A stretch of 37,202 nucleotides of DNA from a virus: IMG/VR virus record IMGVR_UViG_3300025282_000103, positions 1-37,202 of that record; one strand, given 5' to 3'. A program made the position numbers and the translations under genes. Below are positions 14,359 to 21,811 of the stretch, piece by piece. Numbering within the stretch: position 1 is the first letter of the stretch; each line of letters begins with the position of its first letter. The notes below the pieces were generated by a model that was given only the letters and a program-made list of their open reading frames with translations, made no database searches and had not been told where the DNA came from.

Positions 14359-14576
14359 TCCTTAGGAGACCACCCCTTCTCGAGGTCCTCCATCGGGAGT
14401 TCAACAGTCAGGAATACCTTCTTGCAGTTGGGACATTGGCGGCGTCGACACACCCAGTCTTGGGTATACCAAGAAACGAGGTTTCGAATCCATCGTTGGC
14501 CCTTGAAGCCGCTTGAGGTGTTGCTGGGTCGCGAGTCAACAACCTTGGTTCTATGGTCGCAGGTCACGCACCGCAT
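14355..14576 (-). CDS. NrdR-like zinc-ribbon protein lacking the ATP-cone (73 aa)
   Basis: MRCVTCDHRTKVVDSRPSN followed by RRRQCPNCKKVFLTVE matches the N-terminal zinc ribbon of NrdR, the ribonucleotide-reductase repressor (C-x-x-C ... T-x-V-x-D-S-R ... R-x-R-x-C-x-x-C-x-x-x-F-x-T-x-E). Full NrdR is about 150 residues with an ATP-cone; that part is absent here. It starts nine bases after the SMC-like gene stop, with GGGAGG upstream, so it is the last gene of that operon. It may interfere with host nucleotide regulation or simply bind DNA. Confidence 0.7.
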   Translation of the reverse strand: MRCVTCDHRTKVVDSRPSNTSSGFKGQRWIRNLVSWYTQDWVCRRRQCPNCKKVFLTVELPMEDLEKGWSPKD

Positions 14577-14585
14577 GACGCCTCC

Positions 14586-16583
14586 CTACGCTTTGGGCGC
14601 AGGGGGCATCGGCAGTACGTTGCCGCCACGAACAATGTCGTAGGTTCCGTTCTCATTGACGCACACAACATCAGGCGACAGTCCATCACGGATGATGGCT
14701 GCAACGGTATCTCGAGACATCATATCGACATGACACGGGTCGAAGCCCATCTCCTCCAGCATCAGCGTACTGCGTGAGGTGACGCGCAACCCACCAGACG
14801 CATGGTTCTTGCTGGTCTGGGTAGGTTCTTCTTTCTCCTCGACCTCATCGACTTCGTACTCTTCGTCAGGCTCGCACCAGTCGGCACTCACTGTATCCAT
14901 ATCAAGGATGGTCCAACCCTTGGGCGGGCGTCCTGTGGGTCGAATAGTGCTCGCCATGATGACCTGACCTTCGAACTTGGAGAAGCCTTTCATGACAGCA
15001 GACAAAGTCTTGCCGTCCCATGCGCGGTCCTCCGGGATGAGTACTGCGGGCTCGTTGTCGGGTAGACTCTCGGACACAGCCATTGAGATAGCGCACACAA
15101 CCGAGGCCCACTCAGCACCAGAGAGAGCCGAGTGGAGCCTCCCGTCACGCATGACTCCCATACGGAACACCTCTCGGTCTCCGTCCAGTAGTTCGATGTT
15201 GAAATCCCAATGCTTCGGTAGGTACTTCTGTACCCGCTGGCTGAAGTCCTTGGCCTGTTCTGCGAGTAGTCGACCTACCGCAGTCTCACCACACTTCTTC
15301 AAGTCCTTGTACGTGTTGGCCTCTGCGTGCATGCTGAACATGCGGTCGCGTGCGTTGGCAAGATTCTCCCACTGTGACTGGATAGTTTCAGCCGCCGTCA
15401 ATGCCGCCGTTGCTGCTTCGAGGCGAGACTGAGCATCGGCGACGGAGATAGTCGTGGCGTCTCCATCGATGACAGGTACCTGTTTCAACCGCTCCACCTC
15501 GTTTCGGAACTGAGCCACATGCCGCTCAGCGGATTCGAGGTTTGACTTCCACTTGTCGAGAGCCATCAATGTCTGACTTGACTGTGCCTGCCATTGGTTC
15601 TCCTGCTCCTGGTAGAACGCTTGGCAGTTTTTCAAGTGGTCCAGACCTACTTGACTACTACATACAGGGCATGCGTCCAAGCTGTGTTTGACAGCGACAT
15701 CGACAATCTGGATGGCATGGCCGACGTTCTCCCCTTTCTGCGGAAGAGACGTCTCGGTTTCTTGAAGAGACCGTTCAGCCTGGAGCCGGTGGTTCTCCCA
15801 TTGGTTGTATCCATTCGCAGCCTCGGCGATGGCATCGCTACGAGCCTCAGCGGTCATACCTGCACCGGCAGCGTTGACAGCGACATCAAGTACCTTTCTG
15901 GCCTCGACCACGGCGATACGTATTCGAGCAAGGTCATCCTCAGAGGGTCGGTCCTCGACCGTGTCACCCATACTTTCCAGGATGATTTGGGCACCCTTGG
16001 CTTCCTTGGATGCTTCTCGCTGACGCTTACTTGAGTAAGCCACAATCTCCAGTAGGGTCTCGACGGGCGTGTTGCCGTGACTCTTGTGGTCAGCGATGTC
16101 TCGGTACTTGGCGTGTAGTTCTGCTGGTAGGTGAGCCAGCACATCTTCAAGTTGGATGTCGCCTCCGGCCCAGGAGAGAAAGGCTTTGCGGGCGTTCGCT
16201 GTCGAGCCTGCCAAGGCTTCACTCACCATACGATGTACCAGCGCAGACTTACCTGGCCCTTTGTGTTGTGGTCGCTTGACCTTGCCCGCCTCACGCTGGA
16301 CGTTGAACAGCGCGTGTTCTTCGTCAGACAGAACCGCGGATACCCCGAGTTCATCTGCGGGAGCCAGGGTCATGAGCAGCGCAGCGTCGGATACGGCACG
16401 TCGACCGAAGATGTCATCGGCTGACCCGGCAAGAGCCAACTCGACAGATTGAATGACGCTGCTCTTGTGGCTGGTATTCGTCCCGACCAGCAACGTGTGC
16501 TGTCCGAGTTCGACACTCCAGGCATCGCCACATGGACGCGGAGACTTGAGATTACTGTAAATGCTTTTGACAAAGGGTCGCAT
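14586..16583 (-). CDS. SMC/Rad50/SbcC-like ATPase with atypical P-loop (665 aa)
   Basis: The N-terminus has LLVGTNTSHKSSVIQSVELA (residues 31-50), in the position of a Rad50/SbcC Walker A but with His in place of the usual final Gly (G-x-x-x-x-H-K-S). Two helical arms flank a CPVC at 305-308, a zinc-hook-like motif. The ABC signature appears as SALSGAEW (485-492), followed by a Walker B AVLIPEDR (513-520) and IMASTI. After about residue 570 comes an acidic linker and a C-terminal region of unknown function. Such proteins act with nucleases in DNA-end processing, though no SbcD-like partner is adjacent. GGAGG precedes the ATG. Confidence 0.8.
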   Translation of the reverse strand: MRPFVKSIYSNLKSPRPCGDAWSVELGQHTLLVGTNTSHKSSVIQSVELALAGSADDIFGRRAVSDAALLMTLAPADELGVSAVLSDEEHALFNVQREAGKVKRPQHKGPGKSALVHRMVSEALAGSTANARKAFLSWAGGDIQLEDVLAHLPAELHAKYRDIADHKSHGNTPVETLLEIVAYSSKRQREASKEAKGAQIILESMGDTVEDRPSEDDLARIRIAVVEARKVLDVAVNAAGAGMTAEARSDAIAEAANGYNQWENHRLQAERSLQETETSLPQKGENVGHAIQIVDVAVKHSLDACPVCSSQVGLDHLKNCQAFYQEQENQWQAQSSQTLMALDKWKSNLESAERHVAQFRNEVERLKQVPVIDGDATTISVADAQSRLEAATAALTAAETIQSQWENLANARDRMFSMHAEANTYKDLKKCGETAVGRLLAEQAKDFSQRVQKYLPKHWDFNIELLDGDREVFRMGVMRDGRLHSALSGAEWASVVCAISMAVSESLPDNEPAVLIPEDRAWDGKTLSAVMKGFSKFEGQVIMASTIRPTGRPPKGWTILDMDTVSADWCEPDEEYEVDEVEEKEEPTQTSKNHASGGLRVTSRSTLMLEEMGFDPCHVDMMSRDTVAAIIRDGLSPDVVCVNENGTYDIVRGGNVLPMPPAPKA

Positions 16584-16621
16584 TGATCCTCCAAGGGGGG
16601 TTGTGCTTTGGGTTCTTGGTA

Positions 16622-16650
16622 AGCCTATCGAATCCGTACCGCAGCGTCAA
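16622..16650 (-). promoter_or_regulatory. Promoter of the SMC-like/NrdR-like operon with partial operator
   Basis: On the minus strand TTGACG (16645-16650), 17 bp and TAGGCT (16622-16627). The -35 box overlaps the end of the upstream gene. The plus-strand sequence at 16637-16649, TACCGCAGCGTCA, agrees with TACCGCAGTGGTA at 10 of 13 positions, one half-site being intact, in the same place between the -35 and -10 boxes as the other operator-like sites. Confidence 0.6.
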
Positions 16651-17078
16651 GAACTAAAGTCCAACCGTGCCCACGCAACCCAGTTGTCATCGGGTAGTTG
16701 CGTCACTTCAGACACTTTACGGAAAGTCTGTGACGCGGGGCACCATGCGTAGACGTGCTTCGATTCGCGTAGGAATCCTTGTAGGATCTGGGCGGTGGCT
16801 TTACCCACTGACGGTGCAGCGTCAACAGCATCTGCCGGAACGATGACACCGTGGAATAGGGGAGCCCCGGTATAGTCTTTGCCGCAGGGTACATCACGGC
16901 ACCAAGCCTTCCATCCACCGAGGGCCGCTGACCGTGTGGCGTAGTCGTCTCGACCTGGCACGACCTTTGCCTTCCAGCCTGACTGGCTCAGTGATTCTTC
17001 CAGTTGGGTACACCAGTAGTTGATGTCATTGTCATCGTCTCTCTTCGAATGGGCGAGAAACCATTGTGCCTTGTTCAT
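16647..17078 (-). CDS. Hypothetical protein of the replication operon (143 aa)
   Basis: MNKAQWFLAHSKRDDDNDI at the N-terminus, a central glycine-rich stretch (FHGVIVPADAVDAAPSVGKA) and a tryptophan-rich C-terminus (NWVAWARLDF). The alternation of short strands and helices suggests a small alpha/beta fold, possibly Rossmann-like; I cannot name a family. The ribosome binding site TAAGGAGGTGA includes the stop codon of the polymerase gene, which couples the two genes. Confidence 0.7.
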   Translation of the reverse strand: MNKAQWFLAHSKRDDDNDINYWCTQLEESLSQSGWKAKVVPGRDDYATRSAALGGWKAWCRDVPCGKDYTGAPLFHGVIVPADAVDAAPSVGKATAQILQGFLRESKHVYAWCPASQTFRKVSEVTQLPDDNWVAWARLDFSS

Positions 17079-17089
17079 TGTTCACCTCC

Positions 17090-19870
17090 TTAGACATCTT
17101 TCAAGCTACGACCTACATCGGCCTCAGCAGTCATGGTCACGCTCCATCCAGGGAGTTTGACCGTCATACATTCTTCTACTGTGCGCCGGGCTTCTTCAAG
17201 CGCAGCGGGTAGGGGCTCCCCTCTTGTAGGCTTCCAGTCCGGTGGAAGTCCAGGGGGCATCGGTATCTCAACCGCAATGGAGTCATGGCATTGATGAATC
17301 ATGCCTGTACCTTCACCTGCGTAGTTGAACGGGAAGGCTTCCATGACGGCGTGCTCTGCCAGTCGCATGATAGATGACTCAGCCGCGAGGATGGGGAAGT
17401 TGACCACTTCGTTCTTCTTCCCATCCGAGAGCGGTCCTGACCGCCGGAGCATGACAGGCTCCATCATGTAGCCCTGGTGCCCATAGCAACGCATCATGTG
17501 CTTCCACGCTGTCTCCCATTCAGGTTCGGCCTCCAACCACTTGTTGTGGAAGTGACGCACCTCTCGGGTCTCGAACTTGAGGTAGGGCATCCGACCATCA
17601 TCGGTCTCTGTGCTGGTCAGCACCTGCCAAACTGTGGTGGGGTCCGCCCAATAGATAGATGCGTACCTGAATGTTTTCATCACATCACGCATGGCCTTGG
17701 CTTCACCGCCCGGTGGCTTTCGATTCAGGCTGAATCCATCTGGCCCCCAGCCACCAGCGTTCTTGAAGTCGTTGCCGAACACATCGTAGGCCAGCAGGTT
17801 GTGTGGGTCCTTGCCTGTGTCGAAGCACTCGAGCAATCGAGGGATGCCCCAGAAGCATGCGGTGATGCGAAGGTGCGCTTGGTCAAGGTCAGCACCGACC
17901 AGGATGCGTCCAGGTGGTGCAGAGAAGATGGACTTGAGTCTGCCTTGTCCTTTGCGATTGCCGATGTTCTGGAGGTTGGGGCCGCTGCTACTGAGTCGAC
18001 CTACGCTGGTGACATGAGCGTTCCAGGTAGAGCGTACCCGACCGTCGTTGTGCACCAAGCCCTTGTCGGGGTCAGAGTCTCGTCGCCGGAGAGGAATCAG
18101 CACGGTACCCAGAATCTTGTTCTTCTCTCTGCGATACAAACGCAGTTCCTTGATGAAAGCTTCCTGCAACGAACCGAGTCGACCGCTGGCCAAGTGACCG
18201 CGTAGGACTGCGTCTCCGGTTCCTGGAGCCCCGGTCTCGGTGTAGAAATCCCGGGCCTCCATGGTGGCTGGGATGCCAAGCTGCCATCGGTCATACAACA
18301 AGCTACGAATCTGGTCTGCGCTGCCTGGGTTCAAGTCATTGATAGAATCTGCATCCAGGCCCTTCAGCCCTACATCTTGGGCCAAACTCTGAAGGTTCTT
18401 GTACCTCGCTTTCACTGAGCGTCCGTACTCAAACTCGAGTTCGCCGCGAAGTCTTTGGTCTACCCAGACACCTGTCTTGTGCATCCCAACACACATCTCT
18501 TGGGTGGCATGGTCAACTTCGTTGAGGTTCCATGGCCGCTCGACAGGCCAACCTTTCGGCTTCAGTTCGTTTCGCAGAGAGCGGAATGCACCTGCCGAGG
18601 TTGACGCGTCAATGAGTGGTGAAACGATGCGTGCATTCACCGTGGAGTCGATGATGTTGTACCGGAGAAGTTCGGTATCGTCTTGGCTACCTGTGCTGAT
18701 CTTGGTGCCCTTCTCTGTCGTCTCCCACCGCTCGACGTCTGTAAGGATGGAGCCGATGGTTTTCAACCACTTGGGCAGGTCAGGTGCGCGGAAGCGTGCA
18801 TGGAACAGTGTGTCTACCAGTGGCGCAGGTGTGACACCCAGACGCGACTCAATCACCATGCGGTCGTAGTACCCGGCGTTGTGCCCCACCCAGACGCGAC
18901 CATCGGTGAAGGCGTTGCGGAGGATGTCGAGGATGCGCTGCTCCTGATCCGGTGGGTACAGGCGCGTGATGCCGTCGGTCGAGAGGAGGCCCACTCCCAC
19001 GGCGCGGGCGTTCTGGCTGACAAGCCCCCGTGCGACGCTGCCTTTCTGGTCCAGGTCGGGGATGGCGATGGCAATGGTGCGTAGCTTGCACTCGAGCGGT
19101 TCGATGCCATCCGTCTCGACGTCGTATGCCCAGAAGGGTGCCTGCTGTGCAAGCCATTCTTCCAGTTGCTCTGGTGTTGGGTTGATGAGTGAGTCTGGTT
19201 GAGTCCATCGAAGTGTGTCGTCGAACCAGCGGAACGCCTTGGAGATGTCGGAGTGCAGCACATGTCGCCAGCTTGGCGCACGTAGGATGAAAGCAGGGTG
19301 CAATGTGGGTAGCAGCTTGCGGGTACCGTTCTCGGGCACCCAGTCCCAGTCGTCATCGACGTACATAGGACCACCTCGGGTCTTTTGGATGCTGCTTACT
19401 TGACCCGTCAAGGCTGATGTGGGTGTCTTACCCAAGGTGATAATCTTGCGGTACCTGGATGCGACGTCCAGTAGTCTTGGTCGGCAGCATGCCGCGGGGT
19501 GTGGGTATGGGTCCTCGCCTCGTTTGATCCTCTTCTTGTTGAGTCTGTCGAGGGACTTCTCCATTCGACGCCACGCACCGGACGCTTGGCCAGGGGGCTT
19601 GCATGAGATGACATTGTCAAGGTCTACGCTGATGCGCCTCTTGCCGGAGAACACCAAGGCGTTGTTCCACTCGGTACCTGAGCGACCAACGAGGGGTCGA
19701 CCATGCTGGACTTCGTCTGGTCCAGGAGACTCCGCGATGGCGAGGACATCGGCTCCATGGTGGAACTCTCCTCCCACAGGCTTCCACTCGTCTTTGCGTA
19801 GCGGCCCGTCTGGCCCAAGTGGACAGACATTGCACTGAGCACCGCAGCTTTGTGGATCGAAGTAGGGCAT
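17090..19870 (-). CDS. Uracil-DNA glycosylase / 3'-5' exonuclease / family-A DNA polymerase fusion (926 aa)
   Basis: Residues 1 to about 235 look like a family-4 uracil-DNA glycosylase: cysteines at 9, 13 and 16 (CNVCPLG), AESPGPDE at 46-53, GRPLVGRSG at 57-65, later CKPPG, CCRPRLL and TLHPAFILR. A 3'-5' exonuclease follows: YDVETDG (about 250), HNAGYYDRMV, and YNIIDS. The polymerase domain has TSVGRLSSSGPNLQNIG, motif A ADLDQAHLRI (about 660), O-helix RDVMKTFRYASIYW (about 728-741, Tyr at the position of E. coli Phe762) and motif C HQCHDS (about 859-864). The start MPYFDPQSC follows AGGAAAGTG; longer reading frames upstream run through a tRNA and are spurious. The fused glycosylase may remove uracil ahead of synthesis. 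Confidence 0.85.
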   Translation of the reverse strand: MPYFDPQSCGAQCNVCPLGPDGPLRKDEWKPVGGEFHHGADVLAIAESPGPDEVQHGRPLVGRSGTEWNNALVFSGKRRISVDLDNVISCKPPGQASGAWRRMEKSLDRLNKKRIKRGEDPYPHPAACCRPRLLDVASRYRKIITLGKTPTSALTGQVSSIQKTRGGPMYVDDDWDWVPENGTRKLLPTLHPAFILRAPSWRHVLHSDISKAFRWFDDTLRWTQPDSLINPTPEQLEEWLAQQAPFWAYDVETDGIEPLECKLRTIAIAIPDLDQKGSVARGLVSQNARAVGVGLLSTDGITRLYPPDQEQRILDILRNAFTDGRVWVGHNAGYYDRMVIESRLGVTPAPLVDTLFHARFRAPDLPKWLKTIGSILTDVERWETTEKGTKISTGSQDDTELLRYNIIDSTVNARIVSPLIDASTSAGAFRSLRNELKPKGWPVERPWNLNEVDHATQEMCVGMHKTGVWVDQRLRGELEFEYGRSVKARYKNLQSLAQDVGLKGLDADSINDLNPGSADQIRSLLYDRWQLGIPATMEARDFYTETGAPGTGDAVLRGHLASGRLGSLQEAFIKELRLYRREKNKILGTVLIPLRRRDSDPDKGLVHNDGRVRSTWNAHVTSVGRLSSSGPNLQNIGNRKGQGRLKSIFSAPPGRILVGADLDQAHLRITACFWGIPRLLECFDTGKDPHNLLAYDVFGNDFKNAGGWGPDGFSLNRKPPGGEAKAMRDVMKTFRYASIYWADPTTVWQVLTSTETDDGRMPYLKFETREVRHFHNKWLEAEPEWETAWKHMMRCYGHQGYMMEPVMLRRSGPLSDGKKNEVVNFPILAAESSIMRLAEHAVMEAFPFNYAGEGTGMIHQCHDSIAVEIPMPPGLPPDWKPTRGEPLPAALEEARRTVEECMTVKLPGWSVTMTAEADVGRSLKDV

Positions 19871-19902
19871 CACTTTCCTGTGTGTCCGAGACTGGAGCGA
19901 GG

Positions 19903-19975
19903 AAGCAGGGGGGGGATTTGAACCCCCGACCTCCGGGTTATGAGCCCAGCGAGCTACCAACTGCTCTACCCTGAC
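19903..19975 (-). tRNA. Initiator-type tRNA-Met (CAT anticodon)
   Basis: On the minus strand the cloverleaf reads D-stem GAGC/GCTC, anticodon stem CTGGG/CCCGG around CTCATAA, variable loop AGGTC and T-stem GGGGG/CCCCC around TTCAAAT. Initiator features are present: three consecutive G:C pairs next to the anticodon loop, A11:U24 in the D-stem, and a weak top of the acceptor stem (1:72 G-T and a 2:71 mismatch in GTCAGGG/CCCTGCT). CCA is not encoded. It lies 32 bases upstream of the polymerase start on the same strand. Confidence 0.85.
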
Positions 19976-20078
19976 TTATTCTCGCTCCTCGCTAATGAGT
20001 TGAGACATCTATGCGACCACCCACATGCCTCCCTGCTGGGTCTTCGGGGCCTGGAGGCCCTTGGTCTATACGAACGGC

Positions 20079-20687
20079 TCAGCTAACAATGTTCTGAGCC
20101 GCGCTGGCCGGTGGGGGCAGGGCCACACCAGCCGAGGGGATGGGTGCGCCGTTCGTGGGAGCGGCAGACGGAACCGGAGATGCGCTGACCGCAGGTGCAA
20201 CGTTTGCATCAGCGGGCTTGGCATCAGCAGCCTTGAGAGCATCGAACTGCTGCTTGGTGAGCCAGGTCTTGATCTCGCTGTACGAGCCCTGGACACCCTT
20301 CTGACCGGGAAGGAACTCGACGTACGCCTTGCGACCACCGTTCTGTGTTCCGAGGAACCAGTTGTCGTTGATCTCGGCAGCGTTCTCGATGTCTTCCTTG
20401 CTGTATCCCAGCGACTCAAGCACGGTGCGGATAGCAGCCATGCGACCTCGGACTTGCTTCTCGGTAAGACCTGGAAGCTGTTGGCCGTTGTCGTCGAAGG
20501 GAAGGCTGAAGAAGGTAAACATCTTGAAGCCGTTGTCGAACTGAACGTGGAAGCGACGGGTACCGGGCTTGTCATTGGCACCTGTCTCGATGTCGACAAT
20601 GGTTACGTCGTAGTAACCAGCGTCAGGGATGGAAGAGCCCAAAGAACTGATGCCTTGGAAAGCGCTGCCGGGAATCTTGATAGCCAT
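20079..20687 (-). CDS. DUF669-like / single-stranded-DNA-binding-like protein (202 aa)
   Basis: The start MAIKIPGSAF is chosen because GGAG lies six bases upstream; the reading frame continues upstream without support. An N-terminal beta-rich domain (YYDVTIVDIETGAND, RRFHVQFDNGFKMF) is followed by a helical segment and KAYVEFLPGQKG, the sort of arrangement seen in DUF669 and other phage single-strand-binding proteins. The last 50 residues are low-complexity Ala/Pro, ending QNIVS. It sits between a recombinase-like ATPase and the polymerase, as expected for an SSB-type partner. The family assignment is by pattern only. Confidence 0.65.
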   Translation of the reverse strand: MAIKIPGSAFQGISSLGSSIPDAGYYDVTIVDIETGANDKPGTRRFHVQFDNGFKMFTFFSLPFDDNGQQLPGLTEKQVRGRMAAIRTVLESLGYSKEDIENAAEINDNWFLGTQNGGRKAYVEFLPGQKGVQGSYSEIKTWLTKQQFDALKAADAKPADANVAPAVSASPVPSAAPTNGAPIPSAGVALPPPASAAQNIVS

Positions 20688-20733
20688 GATTGGCTCCATG
20701 GTTTGGTGTTGAATGGACGCAAGGTCCGATGGA

Positions 20734-20753
20734 CTTGACGGCAATCCGTCAAG
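20734..20753 (-). terminator. Hairpin spanning the stop codon of the Sak4-like gene
   Basis: CTTGACGG-ATTG-CCGTCAAG is a perfect 8 bp stem with a four-base loop, and the TGA stop of the upstream gene is inside the first arm. No T-tract follows, so it is more likely a transcript-stability or attenuation hairpin than a strong terminator. Confidence 0.45.
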
Positions 20754-21729
20754 AGACTGGTGGTGGCGGCGGGAGAGCAGGCGAGTTGCCTGTTGTCTCT
20801 TCAGCCTCCGAGAAGTCAAAGAGTGATTGGCTGGACTGTTGCGCCAACACGCCGCGGGCAATGCCGTCTTGGCATGCCCAACGAAGATGCAATGGATTGT
20901 CAGTCCGACCTGACACCGCCGCGTGGATCGCATCCTGCACGGTGGTACCTGAAATCATAGCCTGCGCGACAATCTCTGCAACCTCATCTTGCCACTCGAG
21001 ACCTTGAAGGCGGCTCAACTTGTAGTTGCTCTCGCTGGCTCTCATGATCTCTCTCAGGTTGCCGGGAGTCTTCTCCGAGCACACACCTGTCCGGTCTCCC
21101 GTGACCCATTCAGGGTCGGTCGGGTCGCAGTAGTAGATGCTTGGAAACCACGGGTCGGGGTAGTTGGGGTCGACCATGGCACGCACGTTGATGTCGCACC
21201 ATGCCGGTAGTGTCTCGACCTGGTTGCGCGAGGGCACATCGGGGCCGCCTGGACAGAACCGACCGTCTGCGTTGGTACCTGGCATGCGCTCGTGGAATGT
21301 CATCAGGAGATGGACACCCAGATGGCGAGACAAATGGGCAATCTGGAGTAGGTGCTGGTTCAACTGCTGGTACTGATAGAAGCGGTCTTTCTTTCCGCTC
21401 CTACCTGTGGGCGCTTCTTCGGCCCACTCCAGCATTGACCGCTGACAGAGATGGCTCGTGTCGTCGATGACAACCGCACCGTACTGCAAAGCACTTCCTG
21501 TCTTGGCCATGGCACTCAGCAACGCGACCAGGTCAGGCAAGTTCTTTGGTGAGTCAGGGTGCACCGAGGGGGTGAACCCAAGTTCGTTCTGCGCGACCAA
21601 GGTGACCGCCGAGGGTACACCAAGGAACAGGGCAGTAGGGAACGTCGCCAGCGCATCGCTGGTCTTTTTTTGCTTCGGCTTGCCGAACACCGTCGCCATG
21701 ACGGTAGGCAGCCCATTATTTTCGGTCAT
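20749..21729 (-). CDS. Sak4-like recombinase ATPase with atypical P-loop (326 aa)
   Basis: The N-terminus has TVMATVFGKPKQKKTSDALA (residues 9-28) followed by TFP, the layout of Sak4-type phage ATPases (G-x-P-x-x-G-K-T ... T-F-P), but with K-K-T where G-K-T is expected. A Walker B, AVVIDDTSHL, follows at 85-94. The central region (HLGVHLLMTFHERMPGTNAD) and later WQDEVAEIV are consistent with a RecA-like core and helical C-terminal arm; the extreme C-terminus is proline-rich. Two adjacent ATGs are possible; GGAG is six bases from the one chosen. Sak4 proteins load single-strand annealing and sit beside SSB genes, as here. Confidence 0.65.
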   Translation of the reverse strand: MTENNGLPTVMATVFGKPKQKKTSDALATFPTALFLGVPSAVTLVAQNELGFTPSVHPDSPKNLPDLVALLSAMAKTGSALQYGAVVIDDTSHLCQRSMLEWAEEAPTGRSGKKDRFYQYQQLNQHLLQIAHLSRHLGVHLLMTFHERMPGTNADGRFCPGGPDVPSRNQVETLPAWCDINVRAMVDPNYPDPWFPSIYYCDPTDPEWVTGDRTGVCSEKTPGNLREIMRASESNYKLSRLQGLEWQDEVAEIVAQAMISGTTVQDAIHAAVSGRTDNPLHLRWACQDGIARGVLAQQSSQSLFDFSEAEETTGNSPALPPPPPVS

Positions 21730-21794
21730 CATATTCTCCAGGATTGAAGTTGGCTTTGGGGTTTTAGAGTCTAACGTAGGTTGATGGCTGCGAC

Positions 21795-21811
21795 CGGTCA
21801 GTTTGTGACCG
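21795..21811 (-). terminator. Hairpin at the stop codon of the nuclease gene
   Basis: CGGTCA-CAAAC-TGACCG (minus strand) is a perfect 6 bp stem with the nuclease TGA stop in its second arm. As at 20734-20753, no T-tract follows. Short hairpins at gene ends in this operon may protect transcript ends. Confidence 0.35.

Noticed and set aside
17477-18205. A 242-codon plus-strand open frame opposite the polymerase gene
   Set aside because: It is antisense to conserved polymerase motifs and has no start signals.
19871-19960. An in-frame N-terminal extension of the polymerase fusion (MVARWAHNPEVGGSNPP...)
   Set aside because: It is the translation of the tRNA and its flank, a familiar spurious extension; the ATG at 19870 has a ribosome binding site.
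20688-20933. An 82-residue upstream extension of the SSB-like gene
   Set aside because: It overlaps the end of the Sak4-like gene, has a different composition, and the ATG at 20687 has the proper ribosome binding site.
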